64,000 nt of DNA from OLB16 sp964481775 (GCA_964481775.1 CAYZUX010000003.1:1-64000), one strand, 5' to 3'; shown: positions 34,776 through 43,965, numbered from the stretch's first letter. Program-made: numbers and translations. Notes: generated by a model from the letters alone, not told the origin.

Positions 34776-35165
34776 TTACTTGGGATGTTCTTCGCCGGTT
34801 TCTCTATGAAGTCCTTGCTCCCACTCAGTCCAGGCCTTCAGCTCCTGCGCCAGCTTGAGGTCATGCATGCTATTCGAAATCGGAGTTCCTGGTGTTCCAT
34901 TCATCCGGTTTCGCAGGAGATCCTCTAGTTGAGTGGCAAGCTTCAAAACCTCAGTGGACTTGGAAAGGCCATTAGGTGAAGGCATTTCGGCATTTTTCTG
35001 CAAGTCGCTTGACAGGATTGATCCACTCGTTTCCCGGGGAGCTGGAGAAGATCCCTCTTTCCTGGAAAAGATGACCGCAGCGATCCCCAGTGACCCCAGC
35101 AGGATCAAGGGGACAAGAATCATGAAGATCCCAAAGACCAGATCGAGATTTGGATTATAACTCAA
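34776..35165 (-). CDS. Small single-span membrane protein, unknown
   Basis: 129 residues from a TTG start with GGAG 11 bases upstream. One membrane helix at about 10-33 (LVFGIFMILVPLILLGSLGIAAVIF) is followed by a short basic turn RKE, a polar Ser/Pro-rich linker and a charged helical tail (about 70-118, VLKLATQLEDLLRNRM and LAQELKAWTEWEQGL). The basic side of the helix is C-terminal, which suggests the tail is cytoplasmic. No family recognised. Codon pattern and helix make a real gene likely, but the non-ATG start and lack of neighbours leave doubt. Confidence 0.5.
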   Translation of the reverse strand: MSYNPNLDLVFGIFMILVPLILLGSLGIAAVIFSRKEGSSPAPRETSGSILSSDLQKNAEMPSPNGLSKSTEVLKLATQLEDLLRNRMNGTPGTPISNSMHDLKLAQELKAWTEWEQGLHRETGEEHPK

Positions 35166-35324
35166 GTTGCCGGTATCTCCGCTTAAAACTGGTCAACTCC
35201 CCGGACAGGGAGGCTCACAAGATCGATAACCTTATATCATGCCTTAAGGCTGCTTGGCAGAAGAGAGGGCATCCTGTAGCCTTATCCCCATGATCAATTC
35301 ATCTTAACAAAGGGAAAAGGGGCT

Positions 35325-36200
35325 ATGTTCAAATACGCTGTTTTTACCGATGAAATCACCCAGGATCTGGACCTGGCTCTGGCAGTGGCCAGGGAGTACC
35401 AGTGCGAAGGTGTGGAAATCCGTTCGGTCTGGGATACGGGTGTCCACAAACTGAGCGATGCCCAAATCAACGAGATCCGCAAGAAATGTCAGGATGCAGG
35501 GCTTGCGGTGTGTTGCCTGGGAAGTCCTTTTTACAAGTGCGAGATCGATAATCCTGCCGAAATCCAGGAACATCATGACTATCTCCGGCGGTGCTGCGAG
35601 GTAGCCCACAAGCTGGGAACTGACCTGATCCGAGGATTCACCTTCTGGCGCCGCGGTCCCGTTGAACCAGTCTGGAACCGTATCCTGGACCACTTCACCA
35701 AACCAGTCGAAATCGTGGAACAAGGGAACTGCCGTCTTCTGATCGAAAATGAAGCCTCCACCTACATTGGGACAGGGGCACAAACCGCTGCCTTTCTGGA
35801 TGAAATTGCCAACCCCCGTGTAGCAGCGGTGTGGGATCCGTGTAATGTGTTATTTGATTTCGACAACGAGGAGGTCCCTTTCCCGGATGGATACCGCGCC
35901 CTGCGCAAACACATTGTCCATATGCACCTGAAGGATGCGGAAAGAATTGGCCCTAATGAAGCGCGTTGTGTCCGGATTGGAGAGGGACAGATCGATTACA
36001 GGGGACAGTTCCAGGCGCTGATTCAGGATGGTTACTCGGGTTATGTCTCCCTTGAGACACATTGGCGCCCGGTGGACATCACCAAGGAAATGATGGACCG
36101 TCCAGGCGGTACCAGTTATTCCCAGAATGCTGAAATCGCCTCACGTCTTTGCCTCGAAAGTTTCAGAAAGCTGGCCAAAGAGGTCAGCCTCACTGTTTAG
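35325..36200 (+). CDS. Sugar phosphate isomerase/epimerase-like TIM barrel
   Basis: 291 residues, the usual length of the xylose-isomerase-like/AP endonuclease 2 family. Metal-binding acidic and His residues are spread over strand ends: EVRS-type VEIRSV (28-33), RLLIENEAST, VAAVWDPCNVLFD, HIVHMHLKDA and SLETHW. These enzymes interconvert ketoses or epimerise sugars and cyclitols in the cytoplasm; the substrate cannot be told. AAAGGGG precedes the ATG. It is the first of a compact operon: the peptidase follows after 11 bases. Confidence 0.82.
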   Translation: MFKYAVFTDEITQDLDLALAVAREYQCEGVEIRSVWDTGVHKLSDAQINEIRKKCQDAGLAVCCLGSPFYKCEIDNPAEIQEHHDYLRRCCEVAHKLGTDLIRGFTFWRRGPVEPVWNRILDHFTKPVEIVEQGNCRLLIENEASTYIGTGAQTAAFLDEIANPRVAAVWDPCNVLFDFDNEEVPFPDGYRALRKHIVHMHLKDAERIGPNEARCVRIGEGQIDYRGQFQALIQDGYSGYVSLETHWRPVDITKEMMDRPGGTSYSQNAEIASRLCLESFRKLAKEVSLTV

Positions 36201-36211
36201 GAGCCCACAAG

Positions 36212-37303
36212 ATGGAAGTCCCCTTCCAATCGCGCAGGGACAAAATCGCGGCACGAGTCAAAGAGGCCAAAGTGGATGCCGCCTGGATCACCGGATTGGT
36301 CAACATCCGCTATCTTACGGGTTTTACTGGTTCCTATGCCCAACTGGTCATCACCCCGGAGAGTGCTTTTTTTTACAGTGATGGCAGGTATGAAGAACAG
36401 GCTCAATACGAAGTCAGCGGATGTGAGGTTCAGATATTTAAAAATCGGACATTCGCTGATGTCTTCGCACAAGACATCGGTTTGCATGGTTGGAAATCCA
36501 TCGGTTATGAAAACCGTCATCTTACCTGCGAGGTATTCCAGAAACAAAAGGGGCTGGTGGATCGCGGAGTCAAATGGAAGCCACTCGGTGGCTGGACCGA
36601 GGAATTGCGTGTATTCAAGGACCCCACTGAGATTCATTTCCTCAAACAATCCTCCCTCATTGTCGACCATGTATTCAATGAGTTGCTCCCCTCCATCCAT
36701 GAGGGAGTGACTGAGAGAGAGATCCTCAGAACAATGATGAACCTTTTCTGGGAGGCTGGCGCCAAAGGACCTTCATTTGATCCTATTGTCCTTTTCGGTT
36801 CACGCACTTCCCTGCCCCATGGCCAACCCGGTGACACCGTGTTGAGGGAGGGAAACTGGGTGCTGCTTGATTTCGGAGCTTACCATGATGGTTATTGCAG
36901 TGATTGCACAAGGACCTTTTTTTATGGTTCACCCGATTCGTTGCAGCGCGAAAGGCATCACCTGGTCATGTCGGCTTATCAAGAAGGACTCACCGCGGCC
37001 CGTCCCGGTATGGTCTGTTGCGATGTCGATGCCGCTGCACGGAAGGTTTTTGAGCAGGCAGGCTTGGGTGAAGCCTTCCTGCATGGGCTGGGCCATGGTG
37101 TCGGTCTTGAGATCCACGAAGGGCCGCGTGTGTCCAGACCCAGCCGGGAGGTTTTACAGGAAGGGATGGTGGTCACAATCGAACCCGGGATCTATCTCCC
37201 GGGTTGGGGTGGTATTCGACTTGAGAATGCAGTGGTCATTACCTCGGACGGCGCTGAGCCGCTCACATTCTGCGATATGAGTATAGACCCATGGCACAAA
37301 TAG
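36212..37303 (+). CDS. M24 family aminopeptidase (Xaa-Pro type)
   Basis: 363 residues from ATG 36212, with AGGAG 8 bases upstream; a longer frame starting inside the previous gene is less likely. The N-terminal creatinase-like domain (about 1-130) is followed by the pita-bread metallopeptidase. Its five metal ligands are in place: the two Asp in LLDFGAYHDGYCSDCTR (about 220 and 231), His in GLGHGVGLEIH (about 294), Glu in TIEPGIY and Glu in IRLENAVV. It removes the N-terminal residue before proline in small peptides, cytoplasmic. It overlaps the next gene by 13 bases. Confidence 0.9.
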   Translation: MEVPFQSRRDKIAARVKEAKVDAAWITGLVNIRYLTGFTGSYAQLVITPESAFFYSDGRYEEQAQYEVSGCEVQIFKNRTFADVFAQDIGLHGWKSIGYENRHLTCEVFQKQKGLVDRGVKWKPLGGWTEELRVFKDPTEIHFLKQSSLIVDHVFNELLPSIHEGVTEREILRTMMNLFWEAGAKGPSFDPIVLFGSRTSLPHGQPGDTVLREGNWVLLDFGAYHDGYCSDCTRTFFYGSPDSLQRERHHLVMSAYQEGLTAARPGMVCCDVDAAARKVFEQAGLGEAFLHGLGHGVGLEIHEGPRVSRPSREVLQEGMVVTIEPGIYLPGWGGIRLENAVVITSDGAEPLTFCDMSIDPWHK

Positions 37304-38016
37304 CGAAAAAACCGGATGAGACAAAGCAACCCAGACCAAGAATCCTGGTAGTGGAAGATGAACCCCACAGCAGGCTGATGCTGGAGAAGATCCTCTCATC
37401 GAATGGATACGAGATTTTGTCTGCCTGCAATGCAATGGAGGCCAAAGCATTTCTCACTTCCAGCCAGCCCATCGATGTCATCGTTTCGGACTGGATCATG
37501 CCAGAAATCGATGGAGTAGAACTTTGTAAATGGGTCAAAGCCAATGAGGACTTACGGAAAACATTTTTCATCATGGTCACGGTGCGGGAAGAGACTCGAG
37601 ACAAGGTCAAGGGTCTGGATTCCGGAGCGGATGATTATGTCACCAAACCCTACGACGAAGAGGAATTGGTGGCTCGGATCCGCGCCGGCCTGCGGATGCA
37701 GGAATTACAGCGCGAGGTGATCGAGTTGGAACGTAAAGTTGCCGTGATTCAACTGGCGGCAACCGCTGCCCATGAGATCAATAATCCACTCACGGGCATC
37801 TTCGGCTATCTCGACCTTATGCGGATATCCCTGGAATCCGGGGCTTCTACAGAAGCGCTTCTCTGCTATCTCGATAAAATCAATAGCCAGGCAGTCCGGA
37901 TCCGGGATACAGTGGCCAAGCTCTACACTCTCAAGGAGGTTCAAACCAAGGAATACCTGGGACAACAGCGAATCCTGAACCTTGAGCCGGGCGCTGAAGA
38001 TACTGACGGGAAATGA
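37291..38016 (+). CDS. Receiver domain fused to a histidine-kinase DHp domain, no ATPase domain
   Basis: 241 residues. Receiver domain at about 17-135 with acidic pair Glu22-Asp23, phospho-acceptor Asp67 (VSDWIMPEIDG) and Lys119 (TKPYDEEE). A short coiled linker (LQREVIELERKVAVIQL) leads to an H-box AATAAHEINNPLTGI with His161 and a second DHp helix to about 215. The protein stops there: N, G1 and G2 boxes of a HATPase domain are missing, and the following gene takes over at once (ATGA overlap). It can probably receive and pass on phosphate or dimerise, but not autophosphorylate. Partners are unknown; its operon has a peptidase and a ceramidase-like gene. Confidence 0.85.
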   Translation: MAQIAKKPDETKQPRPRILVVEDEPHSRLMLEKILSSNGYEILSACNAMEAKAFLTSSQPIDVIVSDWIMPEIDGVELCKWVKANEDLRKTFFIMVTVREETRDKVKGLDSGADDYVTKPYDEEELVARIRAGLRMQELQREVIELERKVAVIQLAATAAHEINNPLTGIFGYLDLMRISLESGASTEALLCYLDKINSQAVRIRDTVAKLYTLKEVQTKEYLGQQRILNLEPGAEDTDGK

Positions 38017-39575
38017 AAACAACCAGATATGGAATCTTGTCTGCAGACTTCAGATTCTTCTTTCGATTATTGGTCATCAGTTTTTGGGTAAGTCAGCCAG
38101 CGATGGGGGATGAGGGGTCCACAATGGGTCTTCTGCATGCTGGTGTGGCCAAAAGCGATATCTCCTATATGACAGAGGGACTCCGGATCAACGACCCGGT
38201 CTATGCGAAAGCCCTGGTGCTGGATGATGGTCAAACACAGCTTGTCATCCTTGCGATGGATGTCACCGCGATTGGAGGGATTGGGGAGATTGGAGATGAT
38301 TTTTTGCCAGGGCTGCGGGCACGGATTGAGAAGGAATTAGGCATTCCCCGCTCAAATGTCCTGGTCAATGCCTCCCATAATCATCCTCCCATGCGTTTTT
38401 TATGTGGCCCCGCAGACCAGATTGAAAAGACATTTGATGCAGTCAGCCATGCCCGGAACAATATGGTCCCTGTCAAAACAGGAGCCGGTGCCGGGTATGA
38501 GGACCGGATTTCGATGAACCGCACTCTCCGTTTGACGACTGGGGATTCCTGGACCATCCGCCACACTAATCCCTGCCCGCCGGATGAAGAGGTTAAAAGC
38601 GTGGGACCCATCGATCCAGAGATCGGTGTGCTTCGAATCGACCGGCTGGATGGGACACCCTTGGCGGTGATCTACAACTTCGCCTGTCATCTATACATGG
38701 GGACTCCAGAGGGTGGGATCACAGCGGATTTCCCTGGATTCGCCTCGCGTGTGATCGAGGAAAACCTCGGACATGACTGCATGGCGTTGTTCCTGCAGGG
38801 GGCAGGCGGAGACCAATCCCCGATCCTCTATAAAGATGTGAACCGTCCGAGAGATGCCGAACCTCTGGGCCTGATGCTGGGGCTGAGCACATTGAAAACA
38901 GTTCGAGAGATCCGGACTCAAGAGACTACATTGAATGTCATCAACGAGATCATCGAGTTGCCGAGGAAGAACGACTTCGAAGAACGGATAGCCGCGCTTG
39001 TGGCTGAACAGGAGATCCTGCTCAAGTCGCTCCGGTACACGAGCTTGAATTTCAAGTCGTTTCTGCCGTTGTATCTCAAACACACTCTCGATCCCAGACA
39101 CCCGCTCGATTACTCCTACCGGTATCTTCAGACGGAATCCCTGGGGAGAGATGAAATCTCCCGAATCGATGAAGAAAACCGCGCTCACCTTCAGAAGTAT
39201 CTCAACAACATCCATGCCATGGAGAAGCTGGCGAGAATCCAGGATGATATCGCTACCCTGAGGCGTCACCAGAAAATCAACTCGGATGCAGGTACCCCCA
39301 CAGTGCCCATGGAGGTCATGGGGATCAGAGTTGGCAACTTCGTCTTAGTGACATCCTCCGCCGAGGTGCTCGTGGAGATCGGATTGAATGTCAAGAAAGC
39401 CTCCCCCTTTGAGCACACTTATATGGCAGCCTTCTCGAATGGGTATGTCCATTATGGTCCCCCCGCAGCAGATTACCCCAAGGGTGGTTATGAAGTCACA
39501 GAGTGCCTGCTGGCTCCGGAATGGCAGGAAATCTACGGAACCAAGGCCAAGGACATCCTGGAACGCTTACGCTGA
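38013..39575 (+). CDS. Secreted neutral/alkaline ceramidase-like hydrolase
   Basis: 520 residues with a hydrophobic N-terminal segment (FFFRLLVISFWVSQPAMG, about 15-32) for export. The N-terminal domain of neutral ceramidase is recognisable: LHAGVAKSDIS opening, NASHNHPP with zinc His122 and His124, NFACHLYM with His226, and LQGAGGDQSPIL with Ser269 at the position of the ceramidase nucleophile (GDVSPN in known enzymes). The C-terminal ceramidase immunoglobulin-like domain is missing or unrecognisable. Many such proteins in PVC-like bacteria have unknown amide or ester substrates, so ceramide hydrolysis is only a possibility. It is translationally coupled to the receiver-DHp gene. Confidence 0.82.
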   Translation: MKTTRYGILSADFRFFFRLLVISFWVSQPAMGDEGSTMGLLHAGVAKSDISYMTEGLRINDPVYAKALVLDDGQTQLVILAMDVTAIGGIGEIGDDFLPGLRARIEKELGIPRSNVLVNASHNHPPMRFLCGPADQIEKTFDAVSHARNNMVPVKTGAGAGYEDRISMNRTLRLTTGDSWTIRHTNPCPPDEEVKSVGPIDPEIGVLRIDRLDGTPLAVIYNFACHLYMGTPEGGITADFPGFASRVIEENLGHDCMALFLQGAGGDQSPILYKDVNRPRDAEPLGLMLGLSTLKTVREIRTQETTLNVINEIIELPRKNDFEERIAALVAEQEILLKSLRYTSLNFKSFLPLYLKHTLDPRHPLDYSYRYLQTESLGRDEISRIDEENRAHLQKYLNNIHAMEKLARIQDDIATLRRHQKINSDAGTPTVPMEVMGIRVGNFVLVTSSAEVLVEIGLNVKKASPFEHTYMAAFSNGYVHYGPPAADYPKGGYEVTECLLAPEWQEIYGTKAKDILERLR

Positions 39576-39619
39576 GGAATGACTCCCTCGATAGTGGAGT
39601 GGATGTGAACACGATGGAC

Positions 39620-39703
39620 GGAGTGGCGAATTTGTTCGTCTGGTGGCATTCCATTTGACGATACCGTTGCTTCGTGAAAAAGGGCAAATGAATTCGCCAC
39701 TCC
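39620..39703. repeat. Dispersed inverted-repeat element, copy 3
   Basis: 84 bases bounded by arms GGAGTGGCGAATTTGTTCG and its near complement CAAATGAATTCGCCACTCC, with a 46-base centre. It lies between the ceramidase-like gene and a convergent propeller gene. Belongs to the family also found at 15.8, 15.9, 60.0 and 62.4 kb. Confidence 0.85.
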
Positions 39704-39713
39704 TTGGTTCGTA

Positions 39714-40700
39714 CTAATGATCAAGATGTAAGCGGAACAGCCTGACCTCATTGGTCTGGTTGGGGCAGGTCACTTCTGCATAGACCCATACCTCATCTCC
39801 AACCCTCATCCATTGGGAGTACCGGAAGGTGCTGAAGAGCTGATTAGGAGTGGAGCTGACCGCGAAGGGGGCCTTAGGTGTCAGGTCCTGGATGCGATGC
39901 AGATCGAAGGTGAACCCCAATCCGGTGGCGATATTATAGACTGGGTCATACCACTTCACATTTGAGCCTTCATAAACAAACAAATAACCGAATCCCAATG
40001 GCAGTATCGAAGCGGGCCGGACAAAAAAGTCATGCCAGCCGGAGAGCTCCATGACAGACTCATAGGGACTCCCCACCGGTTCCCAGCGCTCCCCATCCTT
40101 GCTTGAAAAGTGATAGATCCGTTCGTTCCTTCTCAGATATCCGATCACATAACAGTGGTAAGCCCCATCAGTCCAGAGGATGACCGGGTCTTTGTATTCG
40201 ACGGGAATCACATCACGCTCATAGGTCTTGGGGATAGATTGGATCACGGGCCGGGCGCTTGAGGGCTCAAACTGGGTGGGAGAGTCAGCATCCTGCCATT
40301 TGAGAATGCACCAGGGCCCTTCATGCCAGGGACCACAACCATACAACTTGAACTTTCCGGTCGCTGGATCCAATACCAATGCGGGACGTTCAAAACCGGG
40401 GATGGGCACCTGGTCACGGTGAATCGTGTGGACCTTCTCAAAGTTGATCCCGTCTTCACTACGGAGAATGCGGATCTCATAACCACGTAATCCTCGAGGA
40501 GATTCGGCAGTTCGCATCCGGCATGCCATCCAAAAGATGCCCGAGGTGTCCCGCACGACTGATGGTGCCCCTGCCCACCACTCAGGTTCTTCCTGATCGG
40601 GTTTAAGGATTGTCTGGAATTGTTGAAACTTGCCTGGAATCGAGCCAATCTCGAGTCCCACCTGCGGAGCAGGTCCAGTCCATTGGAATACTGCTGACAT
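39714..40700 (-). CDS. GH43/GH32/GH130-type five-bladed propeller, putative glycosidase
   Basis: 328 residues from ATG 40700; GGAGG lies five bases upstream, so an ATG four codons earlier is not preferred. No signal peptide, hence cytoplasmic. Blade motifs: WWAGAPSVVRDTSGIFWMACRMR, GYEIRILRSEDGINFE, FERPALVLDPATGKFKLYG, YKDPVILWTDGAYHCYVIG (a D-P-V-I strand as in GH43), HFSSKDGERWEPVG and VWVYAEV. This is the furanosidase superfamily or GH130-like phosphorylases, which act intracellularly. Catalytic assignment cannot be made by eye. Divergent from the F5/8-type C glycosidase gene with a 55-base gap. Confidence 0.6.
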   Translation of the reverse strand: MSAVFQWTGPAPQVGLEIGSIPGKFQQFQTILKPDQEEPEWWAGAPSVVRDTSGIFWMACRMRTAESPRGLRGYEIRILRSEDGINFEKVHTIHRDQVPIPGFERPALVLDPATGKFKLYGCGPWHEGPWCILKWQDADSPTQFEPSSARPVIQSIPKTYERDVIPVEYKDPVILWTDGAYHCYVIGYLRRNERIYHFSSKDGERWEPVGSPYESVMELSGWHDFFVRPASILPLGFGYLFVYEGSNVKWYDPVYNIATGLGFTFDLHRIQDLTPKAPFAVSSTPNQLFSTFRYSQWMRVGDEVWVYAEVTCPNQTNEVRLFRLHLDH

Positions 40701-40755
40701 TTGAGCCTCCATTCAAAGAGAGACAGTCCTGATGCATTCTTAAACATAGAACTTT

Positions 40756-42882
40756 ATGCTCCGTAGCATGCGATACACAAGCATCTTCAAAAACACATCC
40801 CAACCTCTATCCCACATCCGTCTTCTGGCCTGTCTTATCCTATTCATTTCATCGGGTGATTCCTGGGGGCTTTCCGCCACCGCTACCGCCTCCAGCCAGG
40901 CATCAGGCGGCATGGGACCATCCAATGTGCTGGATGAAAGTACCGCAACTTTCTGGTCAAGCGCAGTCTCTCCCACTCAGTACAGAACCGAGTGGATCCG
41001 TTTTGAGCTCGACCAGTTGGCCGCTATCCGTGGTATCACACTGACACCGCGTCAGAATGGCTATGGTTTCCCGAAGACCTTTCAATTGGAATACAGTTAT
41101 GATGAGAACGGAACCTATTGGTTCCCAGTACCAGGCGCCAGCCGTGAAGACTTCGCTACTCCCACCGGGCCAGTCAACCTCATCATCACAGGACGGGTGT
41201 TTGCCAGGCGTCTGAGAATTACCGCCAACCGGCTCGGACAGGATGACTATGGCAATTATTATTTCCAACTGGCTGGAGTTTCCTTCATCGAACACCCAGC
41301 CAAAATACCCTTCCAGCTGGAGCGGGGAGGGGATTTCAGCAACCAGATCAACAACCTCTGGAATATCTTCGGTTCGCTGGGAGATGGAACCAATGCGGTC
41401 TATTCATTCGGTAACGAGCCCGCCTACTTCGAATGGATGGCATTGAAATACCTTTGGAATGACAACACGACTGGTTATGCCACTACCCTGCGAAGCCGGA
41501 TGGTGGAACACCCGATCTGTCAAAATGGTTATGTGTGGTCCTGGGGAGACCAGATGCGCTGGCCTACCGGATATGGCCTGGGAGTCTGGTCACGTCACGA
41601 GGAAAACAACGCCAAGTACATCCTGGGCTGCTGGCGGTACTGGTGTTGGACACGGAATGACGCCTTTTTCAATATGACGGACTCCACCAAAGTTACGGGT
41701 TCGCCCGATCCCACTTCCTGTACCGATGTGTCACAAGGGAAGACCATCCAACAGAAGTTACGCCTGGCCATGCAGTACATCGATGATGAATTGGGAGGTT
41801 CCAATGGAGGAATCCTGGTCGAAAACTCAGGTGACACCGATGGAACCACCTCGGGTGATCCCACCAATTACTGGGACAACTGGCGGTTTGGTTACAAGAA
41901 CGCCTATAACAACATCTATTACTACGCTGCCCTGGAGGCGATGGCCCAGATGGAGGAGACCTGGGGGAATCCAACCAGAGCTGAGGAACTCCACTTCCGG
42001 AGATCCAGTGTACGTCAAGATTACAACAAGGAGTTCTGGGATGCTGTCAAAGGGCGGTATATCGGTACGAAAGACATCACAGGTAAGGCCTGGGACTTTG
42101 GATTCACCTTCCTGAACACGGAGGCGGTCTATTATGGCCTGGCCGATCAGGACCAGGCCCGCTCAATTTTCGAGTGGCTGTCGGGATCAAGGATCATCGC
42201 GGGGGAAAACTCCACAGGCGCAGACATCTATGGTCTCAAGTGGGCACCACGTTCCAACACCATCGCCGCCGAGCGAAGTGGCCCACCTTATTGGTGGGAG
42301 GACATTGTGGGAAACATCCGGGTCGATACCAAAGCGGCCAGGTATGGGAATCACCTGGAGAATGGAGGTGCGATCTTCTACACCTCCTTTTATGATGTCC
42401 TGGCCAGGGCCAGGACCATGGGGATAGAGAATGCCGATGGAAGGCTGGGAGAGATCCTCGCGGAATTCCGCAAAGACCAGTTACGGCGTGATCCTGCCAA
42501 TTCCGCCGGTGCGGCATGGATGTGGGGTATCATCGGAGAATTCCCGGAATCCGGATTGGTTGGGACATTACCGGTTTACCTCTATGGCGGTATTGAGCCG
42601 GACATCAACGGGCTTCATATCAACCCGCACCTGCCGGAGGTGATGGACACCTTAACAATCCGTGGTATCACTTATGCGGGAAGCACGCTTGACCTCACTA
42701 TCACCCGCTCTACGGTGAGCGTTGCTTCCCAAAGCAATTCAACAAGGACGCTTTATCATCACCGGGAAGAAATTATCCCTGGTGAGACCCGGGTGTTTGA
42801 ATACCAGGAAGGTTCAGACCTGATCCTTACTCTCGAGGCAGAACAGGCCAGCTCAATCACCGGCTGGGAATACCTGAAGTAA
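40756..42882 (+). CDS. Secreted (alpha/alpha)6-barrel glycosidase with F5/8 type C (CBM32-like) domain
   Basis: 708 residues. Signal peptide about 21-39 (LLACLILFISSGDSWG). Discoidin/F5/8-type C domain at about 40-180: ATASSQASGGMGPSNVLDES, WIRFELDQLAAIRGITL, FPKTFQLEYSYD, RRLRITANRLG. The catalytic part (about 190-620) is rich in aromatic helices, e.g. WSWGDQMRWPTGYGLGVWS, YYAALEAMAQMEETWG, and the C-terminal strand region PVYLYGGIEPDINGLHINPHLP then LTIRGITYAGS matches the C-terminal lobe of GH65/GH94/GH95-like enzymes. Exact family and substrate are open. Its end faces the ribosomal operon across a shared hairpin. Confidence 0.75.
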   Translation: MLRSMRYTSIFKNTSQPLSHIRLLACLILFISSGDSWGLSATATASSQASGGMGPSNVLDESTATFWSSAVSPTQYRTEWIRFELDQLAAIRGITLTPRQNGYGFPKTFQLEYSYDENGTYWFPVPGASREDFATPTGPVNLIITGRVFARRLRITANRLGQDDYGNYYFQLAGVSFIEHPAKIPFQLERGGDFSNQINNLWNIFGSLGDGTNAVYSFGNEPAYFEWMALKYLWNDNTTGYATTLRSRMVEHPICQNGYVWSWGDQMRWPTGYGLGVWSRHEENNAKYILGCWRYWCWTRNDAFFNMTDSTKVTGSPDPTSCTDVSQGKTIQQKLRLAMQYIDDELGGSNGGILVENSGDTDGTTSGDPTNYWDNWRFGYKNAYNNIYYYAALEAMAQMEETWGNPTRAEELHFRRSSVRQDYNKEFWDAVKGRYIGTKDITGKAWDFGFTFLNTEAVYYGLADQDQARSIFEWLSGSRIIAGENSTGADIYGLKWAPRSNTIAAERSGPPYWWEDIVGNIRVDTKAARYGNHLENGGAIFYTSFYDVLARARTMGIENADGRLGEILAEFRKDQLRRDPANSAGAAWMWGIIGEFPESGLVGTLPVYLYGGIEPDINGLHINPHLPEVMDTLTIRGITYAGSTLDLTITRSTVSVASQSNSTRTLYHHREEIIPGETRVFEYQEGSDLILTLEAEQASSITGWEYLK

Positions 42883-42897
42883 CATGTGGAGAAGAAG

Positions 42898-42928
42898 TCT
42901 GGGGATGAGCAGACAGCCCATCCCCAGA
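42898..42928. terminator. Bidirectional terminator hairpin between converging genes
   Basis: Perfect 10-base-pair stem TCTGGGGATG / CATCCCCAGA with an 11-base loop, placed between the stop of the glycosidase (42882) and the stop of rplL (42945). It lacks a long U-run on either side, so it may stop transcription weakly or stabilise the 3' ends. Confidence 0.55.
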
Positions 42929-42944
42929 TTCTTGAGAAGTGTGG

Positions 42945-43322
42945 TTACTTGAGTTCGACAGTGGCGCCGACTTCCACCAGCTTGGCCTTGGCAGCCTCGG
43001 CCTCTTCTTTGGAAACACCCTCCTTGACCGGCTTGGGAGCACCATCCACCAGGTCCTTGGCTTCCTTCAGACCGAGACTGGTGAGCTCGCGGACCACCTT
43101 GATGACCTTGATCTTTTCGGCGCCGGCAGCGGCCAGGATGACATCGAAAGAGGTCTTCTCCTCGACCGGCTCGGCGGCTGCGGCTACGGGTCCGGCCATC
43201 ATAACCGGGGCGGCCGCGGTCACACCAAACTTCTCCTCGAAGGCCTTCGCCAGTTCAGCGGCCTCAAGGAGGCTCAAACTACCAATGGATTCCAGAATTG
43301 CTTCAATCTTCTCACTTGCCAT
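42945..43322 (-). CDS. rplL: 50S ribosomal protein L7/L12
   Basis: 125 residues, normal length. N-terminal dimerisation helix (IEAILESIGSLSLLEAAELAKAFEEKFG), Ala/Pro/Glu-rich hinge at about 36-56, and the C-terminal domain with FDVILAAAGAEKIKVIKVVRELTSLGLKEAKDLVDGAP that recruits translation factors. AAGGAG precedes the ATG. It is the last gene of the cluster: rpoB, which almost always follows, is absent. Confidence 0.97.
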   Translation of the reverse strand: MASEKIEAILESIGSLSLLEAAELAKAFEEKFGVTAAAPVMMAGPVAAAAEPVEEKTSFDVILAAAGAEKIKVIKVVRELTSLGLKEAKDLVDGAPKPVKEGVSKEEAEAAKAKLVEVGATVELK

Positions 43323-43374
43323 GATTCAAACATCTCCTTTGATGAATTTTTTTCATTTCTTAAGGACGGAAGCA

Positions 43375-43902
43375 TTACGCCGCCGCTTGTTCCAACTTCT
43401 CGCAATACGACTTCAACAACCCAGCCAACTTGGTCGAGACACCATTGACACACCCCAGAATGTTCTGAGCGGGTGCCTGGATAGAACCGAGCATTTTCGC
43501 CAGAAGTTCCTCTCGTCCCGGAGTCTTGGATAGCGCATCCACCTGTGCTGCATTCATTACCTGGTTTTCCAGGATGCCTGCCTTAGGTTTGAGAAACGGA
43601 TGGTCCTTGGCAAACTTCATCAGCACCTTGGGACCGGTGATCCCCTCGCCACAATCGACTGTGACCGAGGTGGTTCCCACCAGGTGGGGTTTCGCTTTAG
43701 AGCGCAGTTCTTCCGGCAAGGCCAGCAGAATCAGGGTATTCTTGGCTACCACATATTCCAGCCCGGCATTACGGCATTCACGCCTGAGAGCATTCACCTC
43801 TTTCACTGACAAGCCCTTGTATTCACTGAATGTCAAAGATTTTGCCTTCGAGAATCTCTCAGTCAGATCCTTCAGTATTTCCGCTTTTCCCGTACGATCC
43901 AA
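43375..43902 (-). CDS. rplJ: 50S ribosomal protein L10
   Basis: 175 residues if translation starts at TTG 43902, which has GGAGG eight bases upstream. A GTG three codons earlier (43911) directly abuts that GGAGG and cannot use it. The sequence TFSEYKGLSVKEVNALRRECRNAGLEYVVAKNTL and a C-terminal helix that carries L12 dimers are typical. It is preceded by an L10 leader and an intrinsic terminator, the usual autogenous control site where L10-L12 binding reduces expression. Confidence 0.96.
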   Translation of the reverse strand: MDRTGKAEILKDLTERFSKAKSLTFSEYKGLSVKEVNALRRECRNAGLEYVVAKNTLILLALPEELRSKAKPHLVGTTSVTVDCGEGITGPKVLMKFAKDHPFLKPKAGILENQVMNAAQVDALSKTPGREELLAKMLGSIQAPAQNILGCVNGVSTKLAGLLKSYCEKLEQAAA

Positions 43903-43965
43903 TCGACTCACCTCCCTTCAAAAAAAGTTTGTATCTTGAGGGGGATCCACCCCCTTTATCCACCG

